From contig DATKOF010000009.1 of the NCBI GenBank assembly GCA_035524795.1, positions 1-35,076 of the forward strand: a stretch of DNA of 35,076 nt, written 5' to 3'. The stretch comes from DATKOF01 sp035524795 (GTDB taxonomy: Bacteria; Pseudomonadota; Gammaproteobacteria; Burkholderiales; SG8-41). Below the pieces are notes generated by a model. The model saw only the letters and a program-made list of their open reading frames with translations, was not told where the DNA came from and made no database searches. Below are positions 15,201-22,509 of this stretch, piece by piece. Each line of letters begins with the position of its first letter. Position 1 is the stretch's first letter. Made by a program: the position numbers and the translations under genes.

Positions 15201-15424
15201 TCTTAACTCAAGAGCAGTATGACAAGCTTCAGAGGTGTACAACGGGCCGAGGCGGCAATCAGAGCCTGTGCCAGCGCGTACATGACAGTGTAAAGATAAG
15301 GAATGGGGAACTCATCGCGCACGTCTACGAAGCGGATATGGAGCGCATTAACACCGTAGTTCGACGTCCAGACAGAGGAACTTGGCAAGACTTATTTCGG
15401 GAAATTATGAACGCAAATAAATAA
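15179..15424 (+). CDS. Small 81-residue protein overlapping the GHKL gene
   Basis: I do not recognise this protein. It would start at a TTG inside the last codons of the GHKL gene, with a 22-base overlap in the -1 frame, and stop with TAA. The sequence looks like real protein: an amphipathic start IAELILTQEQYDKLQ, a central Gly/Asn/Gln-rich turn, an ELIAHVYEADMERINTVV segment and a final DRGTWQDLFREIMNANK helix. The overlap suggests translational coupling to the GHKL ATPase. It is too small for a usual nuclease; a regulator, adaptor or effector of the ATPase is possible. It ends 47 bases before the 3' end of glcF, which faces it. Confidence 0.6.
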   Translation: MGKIAELILTQEQYDKLQRCTTGRGGNQSLCQRVHDSVKIRNGELIAHVYEADMERINTVVRRPDRGTWQDLFREIMNANK

Positions 15425-15471
15425 GCAGTTCGTTTTTGTTTGTCTTTGTGAGCGAGGTCCGTAATTCCGAT

Positions 15472-16701
15472 TTAAGCAAGCCATTCATCTAGAACTTCAA
15501 TCCAGTGTGTGACAGATAAATCGGTGGCGGATTGTAGATGCAACTGGCAGCCGATGTTGGCGGTGACTATCGCCGAGGGTTGGCCGGATTCCAGCGCAGC
15601 GATCTTGTTGTCGAGCAGCCGTTGCGACAGTTCGGGCTGCAGGATCGAATAAGTGCCGGCCGAGCCGCAGCACAGGCTGACGTCCGGCACCGCGGTCAGC
15701 TCGAAACCGAGTTCGGCGAGCAGTGTTTCGGTCCGGCCGCGCAGTCCGAGTCCGTGCTGCAGCGTGCACGGCGGGTGAAAGGCCACTTTGGAGTGGCGGG
15801 TGGACAGTGCGGAGTGAAGGGATTTGAGGCAGTCCTTTTCCGCCGCAACGACTTCACCGATGTCCTTCGCGAGTTCCGATACCCGTCGTGCTTTTTCAGC
15901 GTAGACGGGATCGTCGGCCAGCAGCCGGCCGTAATCGGCGACCATCACACCGCAGCCGCTGGCGGTGATCACGATCGCTTCCGCGCCCTGCTCGATGTAA
16001 GGCCACCAGGCGTCGATATTGTTCCGCATGTAGTCGAGGCCTTCGCGCGGGGCGTCGAGATGATGCGGGATCGCGCCGCAACAGCCGGCCTGTGGCGCGC
16101 GCATCAGGGTAATGCCGAGTCGGTCGAGCACGCGCGCCGCGGCAGCATTGGTATTCGGTGACAGGTCGGGCTGCACGCAGCCCTCAAGCGCCAGCATCCG
16201 GCGGCTATGGATACGGGTCGGCCAGGCGGTCGCCCGCGCCGGCGGCGGCACTTTGCGCTTGAGCGCGCGCGGCAGCAGCGGACGCAATGCCTGGCCAAGC
16301 TTCAGCAGCGGCGAAAATATCGTCCTGCTCGCGGTCACCGTGCGCAACAGTCCGTACGTCAGCCGGTCGAATACATTGCGTGGCGCCCGCGCGACGACGG
16401 CGTGGCGACCGATGTCGAGCAGCTGACCATACTGGACGCCGGACGGACAGGCGGTCTCGCAGGCGCGGCAGGTCAGGCAACGGTCGAGATGCAGCCGTGT
16501 CTTTGCGGTCGGCGTTTCGCCTTCCAGCATCTGCTTGATCAGATAGATGCGGCCGCGCGGCCCGTCGAGCTCGTCACCGAGCAGCCGGTAGGTCGGACAG
16601 GCCGCGAGGCAGAAGCCGCAATGCACGCACTTGCGCAGGATTGCATCGGCCTCACGGCCGTGCGGTGTGTTTCTGACGGAATCGGCAAGTCGGGTCTGCA
16701 T
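15472..16701 (-). CDS. glcF: Glycolate oxidase iron-sulfur subunit
   Basis: GlcF is the electron-transfer subunit of glycolate oxidase (GlcDEF), which oxidises glycolate to glyoxylate and passes electrons to the membrane quinone pool. The N-terminal part has two [4Fe-4S] motifs, CVHCGFCLAACPTYRLLGDE and CLTCRACETACPSGVQYG. The C-terminal part has the two cysteine-rich CCG domains, seen as AGCCGAIPHHL and LCCGSAGTYS. Length is 409 residues from the ATG at 16701, which has an AGGA ribosome site; a TTG one codon upstream is less likely. It is the last gene of the glcDEF operon and is separated from glcE by a palindromic repeat. Confidence 0.95.
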   Translation of the reverse strand: MQTRLADSVRNTPHGREADAILRKCVHCGFCLAACPTYRLLGDELDGPRGRIYLIKQMLEGETPTAKTRLHLDRCLTCRACETACPSGVQYGQLLDIGRHAVVARAPRNVFDRLTYGLLRTVTASRTIFSPLLKLGQALRPLLPRALKRKVPPPARATAWPTRIHSRRMLALEGCVQPDLSPNTNAAAARVLDRLGITLMRAPQAGCCGAIPHHLDAPREGLDYMRNNIDAWWPYIEQGAEAIVITASGCGVMVADYGRLLADDPVYAEKARRVSELAKDIGEVVAAEKDCLKSLHSALSTRHSKVAFHPPCTLQHGLGLRGRTETLLAELGFELTAVPDVSLCCGSAGTYSILQPELSQRLLDNKIAALESGQPSAIVTANIGCQLHLQSATDLSVTHWIEVLDEWLA

Positions 16702-16711
16702 CAAAATCCTG

Positions 16712-16789
16712 AAACCGCGGATGAACGCGGATAGACGCGGATTTCGGCCGGTGCGAAATCTGTGTTCATCGGCGTTTATCTGAGGTTAT
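16712..16789. repeat. Intergenic palindromic repeat, copy A (glcE-glcF gap)
   Basis: The gap is an imperfect palindrome of about 78 bases, built of GCGGAT(A/G)AACGCGGAT-like units whose two arms pair over ~30 bases with G-U-like mismatches. It begins AAACCGCGG and ends just over the glcE stop. It belongs to the same family as the copy at 17860-17932. Confidence 0.7.
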
Positions 16790-17841
16790 AAGTTGGGGTA
16801 TAAGCGGCCGGGGTTGAAAATGCCCGCCGGATCGAAGGCGCGCTTCAGCTCGCGGTGGATTTTCAGCAACACCGGCGGCAGCGGCTGGAAAGCGCCGGAG
16901 GATCTGTCGGATGCGCGGAACAATGTCGCGTGACCGCCGGCCGTGCCAGCCGCAGCGCGTACCGTTTGCGGATCGCCGCCGATCAGCCAGCGCAGCGCGC
17001 CGTTCCATTCGATCAGTTGCGCGCCGGGCAGTGCGAGCGGCGGTGTCGTCGATTTGAGCGACAGCCGCCACAATGGCTGCGGCTGCCGGAAAAAATCCAG
17101 CGCATGTTCGCGCAGACCTTGCCAGAACTCTGCGCCATCGGCGATTTGCTCGCCGCCGAGCTGCTGTTGCGCGGCGCGCACCGCCGCCTCCGCGCCCGAC
17201 AACCGCACCGTCAGCATGTCTTCGTGGTGGCAGGTTGCCGAAACCGGCAGCGGCCGGCCGGCCCATTCGTTCATCAACTCAATCGCCTCGGCCGCGGACT
17301 TTTCGAAACGCAGTGTGATTTCCGCGGCCGGAAGCGGCAGCACCTTGAGCGATGCTTCGACGATGACGCCGAGCGTGCCGAGCGATCCCGCGACCAGACG
17401 CGCGACATCGAAACCGGCGACGTTCTTCATCACGCGGCCGCCGAAGCGCAGGTCATCGCCGCGTCCGTCCAGCAGCCGCACGCCGAGCACGAAATCGCGC
17501 GCCGCGCCGGCCCGCGCGCGGCGCGGCCCCGACAGGCCGGAGGCGATGCAGCCGCCGAGCGTCGCGGCCGGCCCGAAATGCGGCGGCTCGAAGGCCAGCA
17601 TCTGACCGCGTTCGCGCAGCACGGCTTCGATCCCGGTGAGGGGCGTGCCGCCGCGCGCGGTGATGATCAGTTCGGAAGGTTCATAATCGACGATGCCGCG
17701 GCAGGCGCCGACGTCAAATGCCTCGCCGGCAAGAGGACCGCCGTAGAAATCCTTGCTGCCGCCGCCGCGGATGCATAGTGAAGACTTGCGCGCCGCCGCT
17801 GCACGAATGTGGTCTGTGAGTTGGTCGATGATTTCTTTCAT
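16786..17841 (-). CDS. glcE: Glycolate oxidase FAD-binding subunit
   Basis: GlcE is the second flavoprotein subunit of glycolate oxidase. The PCMH-type FAD-binding domain is seen as SLCIRGGGSKDFYG (about 21-34), the ELIITARGGTPLTGIEAVL segment, and ATLGGCIASGLSGPRRARAG with the diphosphate-binding loop. GVRLLDGRG and the long GGRVMKNVAGFDVARLVAGS stretch are typical. The C-terminal domain is short and ends IHRELKRAFDPAGIFNPGRL, a standard end for this family. The length is 351 residues from an ATG. GlcD and GlcE are paralogous; GlcE is the shorter one, as here. Palindromic repeats occupy the gaps on both sides. Confidence 0.94.
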   Translation of the reverse strand: MKEIIDQLTDHIRAAAARKSSLCIRGGGSKDFYGGPLAGEAFDVGACRGIVDYEPSELIITARGGTPLTGIEAVLRERGQMLAFEPPHFGPAATLGGCIASGLSGPRRARAGAARDFVLGVRLLDGRGDDLRFGGRVMKNVAGFDVARLVAGSLGTLGVIVEASLKVLPLPAAEITLRFEKSAAEAIELMNEWAGRPLPVSATCHHEDMLTVRLSGAEAAVRAAQQQLGGEQIADGAEFWQGLREHALDFFRQPQPLWRLSLKSTTPPLALPGAQLIEWNGALRWLIGGDPQTVRAAAGTAGGHATLFRASDRSSGAFQPLPPVLLKIHRELKRAFDPAGIFNPGRLYPNL

Positions 17842-17859
17842 AAGATTACATGCGGATGA

Positions 17860-17932
17860 AACCGCAGATGGATGCAGATAGATGCTGACGGAGATATTTT
17901 TTATCCGTGTGTATCTGCGCGCATCCGCGGTT
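17860..17932. repeat. Intergenic palindromic repeat, copy B (glcD-glcE gap)
   Basis: A second imperfect palindrome, from AACCGC to GCGGTT, with arms of about 30 bases around an AT-rich centre. Its units (GCAGATG, GCGCGCAGATA) are related to copy A but diverged. It fills most of the 108-base gap. Confidence 0.7.
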
Positions 17933-17949
17933 ACAGTATTTTTCCCGAT

Positions 17950-19437
17950 TCAAAATCGCGGCAGTTCGGGAAATTTTTCGCGGCCGGCGTGCACATGCAT
18001 GCGGCCGAATTCGGCGCAGCGCTGCAACGTCGGCACCGCCTTGCCCGGATTGAGCAGCGCGCGCGGGTCGAATGCGGCCTTGATGCGGTGGAACATGGCG
18101 AGCTCGGGCGCACCAAACTGCTCGCACATCGCATCGATCTTCTCGACGCCGACGCCGTGTTCGCCGGTAATGGTGCCGCCGGCCGCGATCGACAGTTTCA
18201 GGATGCTGTGACCGAAGCGTTCGGCGCGCTCCAGTTCGCCCGGCTTGCAGGCATCGTAGAGAATCAGCGGATGCAGGTTGCCGTCGCCGGCATGAAACAC
18301 GTTCATGCAGCGCAGCCCGTATTGCTGCGACAGCGCTGCGATTGCGTCGAGCATCTGCGGCAGGGCCTTTTTCGGAATCGTGCCGTCCATGCAGTAGTAG
18401 TCGGGCGAGATGCGGCCGGCGGCGCCGAAGGCCGCTTTCCGCCCCGCCCAGAACCGGACGCGCTCGGCCTCATTCCGCGAAATGCGGACTTCGCTGGCGC
18501 CATTCGCAGCCAGTATCTGCTGCAGATGCGAGATTTCGGCGGCGACTTCGGCCTCGGCCCCGTCGGTTTCGCACAGCAGAATCGCCGCGGCGTCGAGAGG
18601 GTAGCCGGCGCGGATAAAAGGTTCGACTGCGCTGACCGTGAGCTGGTCCATCAGTTCGAGAGCGGCGGGAATGATGCCGGTGGCGATAATGGCGGCGACC
18701 GCCTGCCCGGCCTGCGCGACGTCGTTGAAGGCGGCGAGGATGCATTGCGCGGATGGCGGCTTCGGCAGCAGCCTGACGGTGACTTCGGTGATCACCGCCA
18801 GCAGGCCTTCCGAGCCGGTCAGCAGCGCGAGCAGGTCGTAGCCCGGGACGTCGGCCTCATCGCCGCCGATGGCCAATGCTTCGCCTTCGATCGTGAATGC
18901 CCGCAGGCTGACGATGTTGTGGACGGTCAGTCCGTACTTGAGGCAATGCATGCCGCCCGCGTTTTCAGCGACGTTGCCGCCGATCGTACACGCGATCTGG
19001 CTCGAAGGATCGGGGGCATAACGGAGGCCGTACGCGGCAGCCGCTTCCGAAATCGCAAGATTGCGCACGCCGCATTGCACGCGTGCGGTGCGCGCACGGG
19101 GGTCGATGTCGAGAATGCGTGTGAATTTGGCGAGCGACAGCAGCACGCCGTCACCGCGCGGCAGCGCGCCGCCGGACAGACCGGTGCCGGCACCGCGCGC
19201 AACGACCGGCACGCCGAGGTCGAAGCAGGTTTTCAGGACACGCTGCACCTGTTCCGCGGTTTCCGGCAGCGCGACGATCATCGGCGGCTGGCGATAGGCC
19301 GACAATCCGTCGCATTCGTAAGGCCGGACATCTTCATCTTCGCAGAGCAGCGCGTGCTGCGGCAGAAATGCGGCGAGCGCGTTCTGCACTTCGCGCCGGC
19401 GCACGACATCGATGTCATGGGAGATGACCGTACTCAC
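17950..19437 (-). CDS. glcD: Glycolate oxidase FAD-linked subunit
   Basis: GlcD is the catalytic FAD subunit of glycolate oxidase. The FAD-binding domain includes VPVVARGAGTGLSGGALP (about 95-112), VQCGVRNLAI, the YAPDPSSQIACTIGGNVAENAGG stretch and YDLLALLTGSEGLLAVITEVTV. The C-terminal cap has the conserved FHAGDGNLHPLILYD and GGTITGEHGVGVEKIDAM, with metal- and substrate-binding His residues, and ends AFDPRALLNPGKAVPTL. It is 495 residues, starting at GTG with a weak ribosome site. It is the first gene of glcD-glcE-glcF; no separate glycolate permease or GlcC regulator is in the window. Confidence 0.95.
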   Translation of the reverse strand: MSTVISHDIDVVRRREVQNALAAFLPQHALLCEDEDVRPYECDGLSAYRQPPMIVALPETAEQVQRVLKTCFDLGVPVVARGAGTGLSGGALPRGDGVLLSLAKFTRILDIDPRARTARVQCGVRNLAISEAAAAYGLRYAPDPSSQIACTIGGNVAENAGGMHCLKYGLTVHNIVSLRAFTIEGEALAIGGDEADVPGYDLLALLTGSEGLLAVITEVTVRLLPKPPSAQCILAAFNDVAQAGQAVAAIIATGIIPAALELMDQLTVSAVEPFIRAGYPLDAAAILLCETDGAEAEVAAEISHLQQILAANGASEVRISRNEAERVRFWAGRKAAFGAAGRISPDYYCMDGTIPKKALPQMLDAIAALSQQYGLRCMNVFHAGDGNLHPLILYDACKPGELERAERFGHSILKLSIAAGGTITGEHGVGVEKIDAMCEQFGAPELAMFHRIKAAFDPRALLNPGKAVPTLQRCAEFGRMHVHAGREKFPELPRF

Positions 19438-19484
19438 GGGGATGGATGATAGTACGGGACAGCCGGTTCAGGGAAGCCGCAAAC

Positions 19485-19513
19485 AAAAAAAGCGCGCCTG
19501 AGCGCGCTTTTTT
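19485..19513 (-). terminator. Intrinsic terminator after the PXPV-like gene
   Basis: A GCGCGC-CTGA-GCGCGC hairpin is flanked by seven A and six T residues, forming a 12-bp stem with a T-run in either direction. On the minus strand it comes 18 bases after the stop of the small secreted-peptide gene, and it separates that gene from glcD. Confidence 0.85.
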
Positions 19514-19530
19514 ATGCTGCCAGACGTCAA

Positions 19531-19806
19531 TCAACGGTGATGCCAGTGACCCGGGTGATAATGCCCCTTGGCCCAATAGCCGTTGATGAAGACATAATCA
19601 GGTCCGTACGCCGGGTAAGTGACCGGCGGATAGTAATAGGAGTAGGGAGGGTAATAAACGGGAGCCGGCGGATAAACGACTGCTGGCGCAGGCGTCACCA
19701 GCGGCACACCGATCCCCACTCCGACATCCACATGAGCAGCCGCAGCAGTGCCGCTCACCATGGCGAACAAAACACCCAGCGCCAGCATCGTTAAACGGTT
19801 ACGCAT
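19531..19806 (-). CDS. Small secreted Pro/Tyr/His-rich peptide (PXPV-repeat-like)
   Basis: The 91 residues start with a clear signal peptide (MRNRLTMLALGVLFAMVSGTAAAA). The mature part begins with VDVGVGIGVPLV, then runs of PxPxV/YYPP units (PAPAVVYPPAPVYYPP) and ends in GYWAKGHYHPGHWHHR. This matches the PXPV-type small envelope peptides common in Burkholderiales and relatives, whose role is unknown. The Gly-Tyr-Trp/His-rich tail may bind metal, which is inference. The start has a strong AAAGGAGG ribosome site seven bases upstream. It is a single-gene transcript with its own terminator. Confidence 0.8.
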   Translation of the reverse strand: MRNRLTMLALGVLFAMVSGTAAAAHVDVGVGIGVPLVTPAPAVVYPPAPVYYPPYSYYYPPVTYPAYGPDYVFINGYWAKGHYHPGHWHHR

Positions 19807-19981
19807 GATGCGCCTCCTTTGCCATCGCTTAATTCAGACAGCCGCGCGTCCTTCATGCGGCATATTAATAAGAACGCGCGAGCGGGCCGGAAGTTTGTAT
19901 CAAAATGTAATATAGTTTAACGTGGAAGCGATGTCATTTGTCGCCGATTGGCAACGATTTTCAGAATAGCGATTCTTGCAG

Positions 19982-20458
19982 ATGCGGGCCGAGGGATTTG
20001 AGCCGGTGGTCGACACCGATATCGAAGTGCTGATTCTCGGCAGTTTCCCCAGCCTCGCTTCACTCGGTAAACGCCAGTATTACGCGCACCCAAGGAACCA
20101 GTTCTGGCGGCTGGTCGGCGCGGTGATCAGCGAGCCGCTTTCCGAAATGGAATATGGACAGCGGCTGCGGATGCTGCTCAGGCACCGAATCGGTCTGTGG
20201 GATGTGATCGGCGCCTGCGCGCGCCGCGGCAGCCTCGATTCCGATATCCGCGATCCGCGCCATAACGATTTCAAACGCATCACGCGCATTGCAAAGAACC
20301 TGAGGCGGGTCTGCTTCAACGGCAGGACCGCCGGAAAGCTCGAGCCGCAGTTCGCCGCGTTGGGCTACCAGACGCTGGTGTTGCCGTCATCGAGCCCGGC
20401 GCACGCGACGCTGCGTTTTGAGCAAAAACTCCGGCGGTGGAGAAAAATCCTTGACTAG
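19982..20458 (+). CDS. DNA-deoxyinosine (hypoxanthine) glycosylase, UDG superfamily
   Basis: This small UDG-fold glycosylase belongs with the hypoxanthine-DNA glycosylase (family 6 UDG-like) proteins, which remove deaminated adenine from DNA. Motif 1 is LILGSFPSLASL, followed by KRQYYAHPRNQFWRLVG. RIGLWDVIGACARRGSLDSDI and the CFNGRTA strand are typical, and the last motif is LPSSSPAHATLRF. Family activity is established for related proteins; the exact substrate here is inferred. Length is 158 residues from the ATG; a TTG six bases upstream is possible. Neither has a strong ribosome site. The gene converges on the GspE-type gene with a four-base overlap. Confidence 0.88.
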   Translation: MRAEGFEPVVDTDIEVLILGSFPSLASLGKRQYYAHPRNQFWRLVGAVISEPLSEMEYGQRLRMLLRHRIGLWDVIGACARRGSLDSDIRDPRHNDFKRITRIAKNLRRVCFNGRTAGKLEPQFAALGYQTLVLPSSSPAHATLRFEQKLRRWRKILD

Positions 20459-22278
20459 CGGGAATGCTGGCGCCGATCCTGCATCGGCGGCGCAACCTTC
20501 ATGACTTCGTCGATCGTCGTCATGCCGGCGGCGACTTTCATTGCGCCGCTGATGCGCAGCGGCTTCATGCCGTCGCGATAGGCCTGTTCGCGCAGCTTCT
20601 CGATATCGGTGGTGTTATCGATCAGGTTGCGCAGGTCGTTGTTGAGCACCATGATTTCATAAATGCCGAGACGGCCCAGATAACCGGTCATCCGGCATTC
20701 GAGGCAGCCGATCGCGCCGTAAACGGTTTCGGGCTTGGTCGCTTTCCACGGCGCCACCAGCATCTCCCATGCCGAATCCTCGATCGGCTGGTGTTCCTTG
20801 CAATGCGGACACAGCGTACGCACCAGGCGCTGCGCCATCACACCGAGGATCGTCGAGTTCAGCAGATACGACGGCACGCCGAGATCGAGCAGGCGGGTGA
20901 CTGCCGCCGGCGCGTCGTTGGTATGCAGCGTGGACAGCACGAGGTGGCCGGTCAACGCGGCCTGGATCGCCATTTCGGCGGTTTCCAAATCGCGGATTTC
21001 GCCGACCATGATGATGTCCGGATCCTGCCGCATCAGCGTACGGATGCCTTGGGCGAAGGTGACGCCGAGGTTGTGTTGTACTTGCATCTGGTTGAACGTC
21101 GGCTCGATCATTTCGATCGGGTCCTCGACCGAGCAGACATTGACTTCGGGTCTGGCGAGAAACTTCATCGTCGAATACAGCGTCGTCGTCTTGCCTGAGC
21201 CGGTCGGGCCGGTGACGAGAATGATGCCGTGCGGTTTTTCGACCATGCCACGCCATTTCTTGAGGTCGTCGTCGGAGAAACCGAGTTCGCCGAAATCCTT
21301 GACCAGCACTTCGGGGTCGAAGATCCGCATCACCAGCTTCTCGCCGAACGCAGTCGGCATTGTCGACAGCCGCAGTTCGACCTCGTTGCCGTCGGGCGTC
21401 ACGGTCTTGATGCGCCCGTCCTGCGGCCGCCGTTTCTCGATCACATCCATGCGGCCGAGCAGCTTGATGCGGCTGGTCATCGCCGCCATCACTGGCGTCG
21501 GGATCTGGTAGACCTGGTGCAGCACGCCGTCGATCCGGAAACGCACGTTGCCGATCTCGCGTCGCGGTTCGAGGTGGATGTCGCTGGCGCGCTGGTCGAA
21601 TGCGTAATTAAACAGCCAGTCGCAGATATGAATGATGTGCTGGTCATTGGCGTCGAGCTTGCCGCTGCGTCCGAGCTGAACCAGCTGTTCGAAGTTGGTG
21701 ACCGCGCTGTAGGCGCCGTGATCCTTTTCGGTCGCGCCCTTGACTGACTTGGCGAGGCTGAAGAACTCGACGATGTAGTTCTGGATGTCGAGGGGGCTGG
21801 CGAGTACGCGCTTGATGTCGAGCCGCAGGATCTGCCTGAGCTGATCCTCCCAGTCGCGCACGTGCGGCTCGCAGGTTGCGATCGTCGCCTCGCGCGCGGT
21901 GACGCCGATCGGCAGGATGCGGTAGCGCTGTGCGTAGGCGGTGGACATCAGCTTGGTGACCGCCGCAAAATCGATCTTGAAGGGGTCGATGTGCACGTAC
22001 TCCATGCCGACCCTGGCGGCCAGCCACTCGGTCAGCGTTTCGATGTGCAGCGTCTTGCGCGGATTGCGCGGATCCTTGAATTTCTGCTCCGCGATTACGA
22101 CCAGCGGGTGGCTGTCCCCGTGATGGGCGCGGCGGTCATTGCGCAGTTGTTCGGCGTCTTCCCCGCTGATCAGCTGGTCGGCGACCAGGTCGGCCAGCAG
22201 GCCTTCGAGCGTCAGCCGGCGGTCGGCGCGCCTGGTCGCGCCGGCCTGAGTTGCTGCTTTCGCAACGGGATCTGCCAT
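20455..22278 (-). CDS. GspE/PilB-family secretion or pilus ATPase (orphan)
   Basis: This is a type II secretion/type IV pilus assembly ATPase. The N-terminal ~150 residues match the MshEN/GspE-N region (LRILPIGVTAREATIATCEP). The ATPase core has SDIHLEPRRE, the Walker A GPTGSGKTTTLYS, the Asp box CSVEDPIEM, the Walker B MRQDPDIIMVGEIRD, and the His box TGHLVLSTLHTNDAPAA. A zinc-binding tetracysteine (CPHCKEHQP... CLECRMTGY) follows, as in GspE and PilB. It is 607 residues from the ATG at 22278. No GspF/PilC, prepilin or peptidase gene is adjacent, so the partner system is elsewhere. The short C-terminal tail ends in charged residues. Confidence 0.92.
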   Translation of the reverse strand: MADPVAKAATQAGATRRADRRLTLEGLLADLVADQLISGEDAEQLRNDRRAHHGDSHPLVVIAEQKFKDPRNPRKTLHIETLTEWLAARVGMEYVHIDPFKIDFAAVTKLMSTAYAQRYRILPIGVTAREATIATCEPHVRDWEDQLRQILRLDIKRVLASPLDIQNYIVEFFSLAKSVKGATEKDHGAYSAVTNFEQLVQLGRSGKLDANDQHIIHICDWLFNYAFDQRASDIHLEPRREIGNVRFRIDGVLHQVYQIPTPVMAAMTSRIKLLGRMDVIEKRRPQDGRIKTVTPDGNEVELRLSTMPTAFGEKLVMRIFDPEVLVKDFGELGFSDDDLKKWRGMVEKPHGIILVTGPTGSGKTTTLYSTMKFLARPEVNVCSVEDPIEMIEPTFNQMQVQHNLGVTFAQGIRTLMRQDPDIIMVGEIRDLETAEMAIQAALTGHLVLSTLHTNDAPAAVTRLLDLGVPSYLLNSTILGVMAQRLVRTLCPHCKEHQPIEDSAWEMLVAPWKATKPETVYGAIGCLECRMTGYLGRLGIYEIMVLNNDLRNLIDNTTDIEKLREQAYRDGMKPLRISGAMKVAAGMTTIDEVMKVAPPMQDRRQHSR

Positions 22279-22361
22279 GATGGGCGTCAATATAAACGCT
22301 TTTGATAGTCCGCTCAATCCGCCGGGAAACCGGTGGCGGAAGATGTTGTACTATTTGCGTT

Positions 22362-22509
22362 ATGACAGATGATAAGAACATGCTGCCGGCGCAGCGTGAG
22401 GCAACGCGCCGGCTCGATGCGCCATCGGCCGCAGGGAGATGACGAATTGGTCAAGTTCTGGTACGAGGACGCTGCAGAAACCGGGGCGCCGGTGTTTGCC
22501 GGTGAGTGA
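22362..22509 (+). other. Possible small ORF with a frame break upstream of the TAXI gene
   Basis: From ATG 22362 a 26-codon frame (MTDDKNMLPAQREATRRLDA...) ends at a TGA at 22440-22442. The -1 frame then continues as DDELVKFWYEDAAETGAPVFAGE and stops at 22507-22509, its last base being the A of the TAXI ATG. Dropping one G of the GGG at 22434-22436 would join them into a ~48-residue protein. Either a broken or frameshifted small gene, or a chance ORF. No ribosome site is clear. Confidence 0.25.

Noticed and set aside
17872..19449. A 525-codon plus-strand frame opposite glcD
   Set aside because: Antisense to a clear glcD; low-information Arg/Ala/Gly composition.
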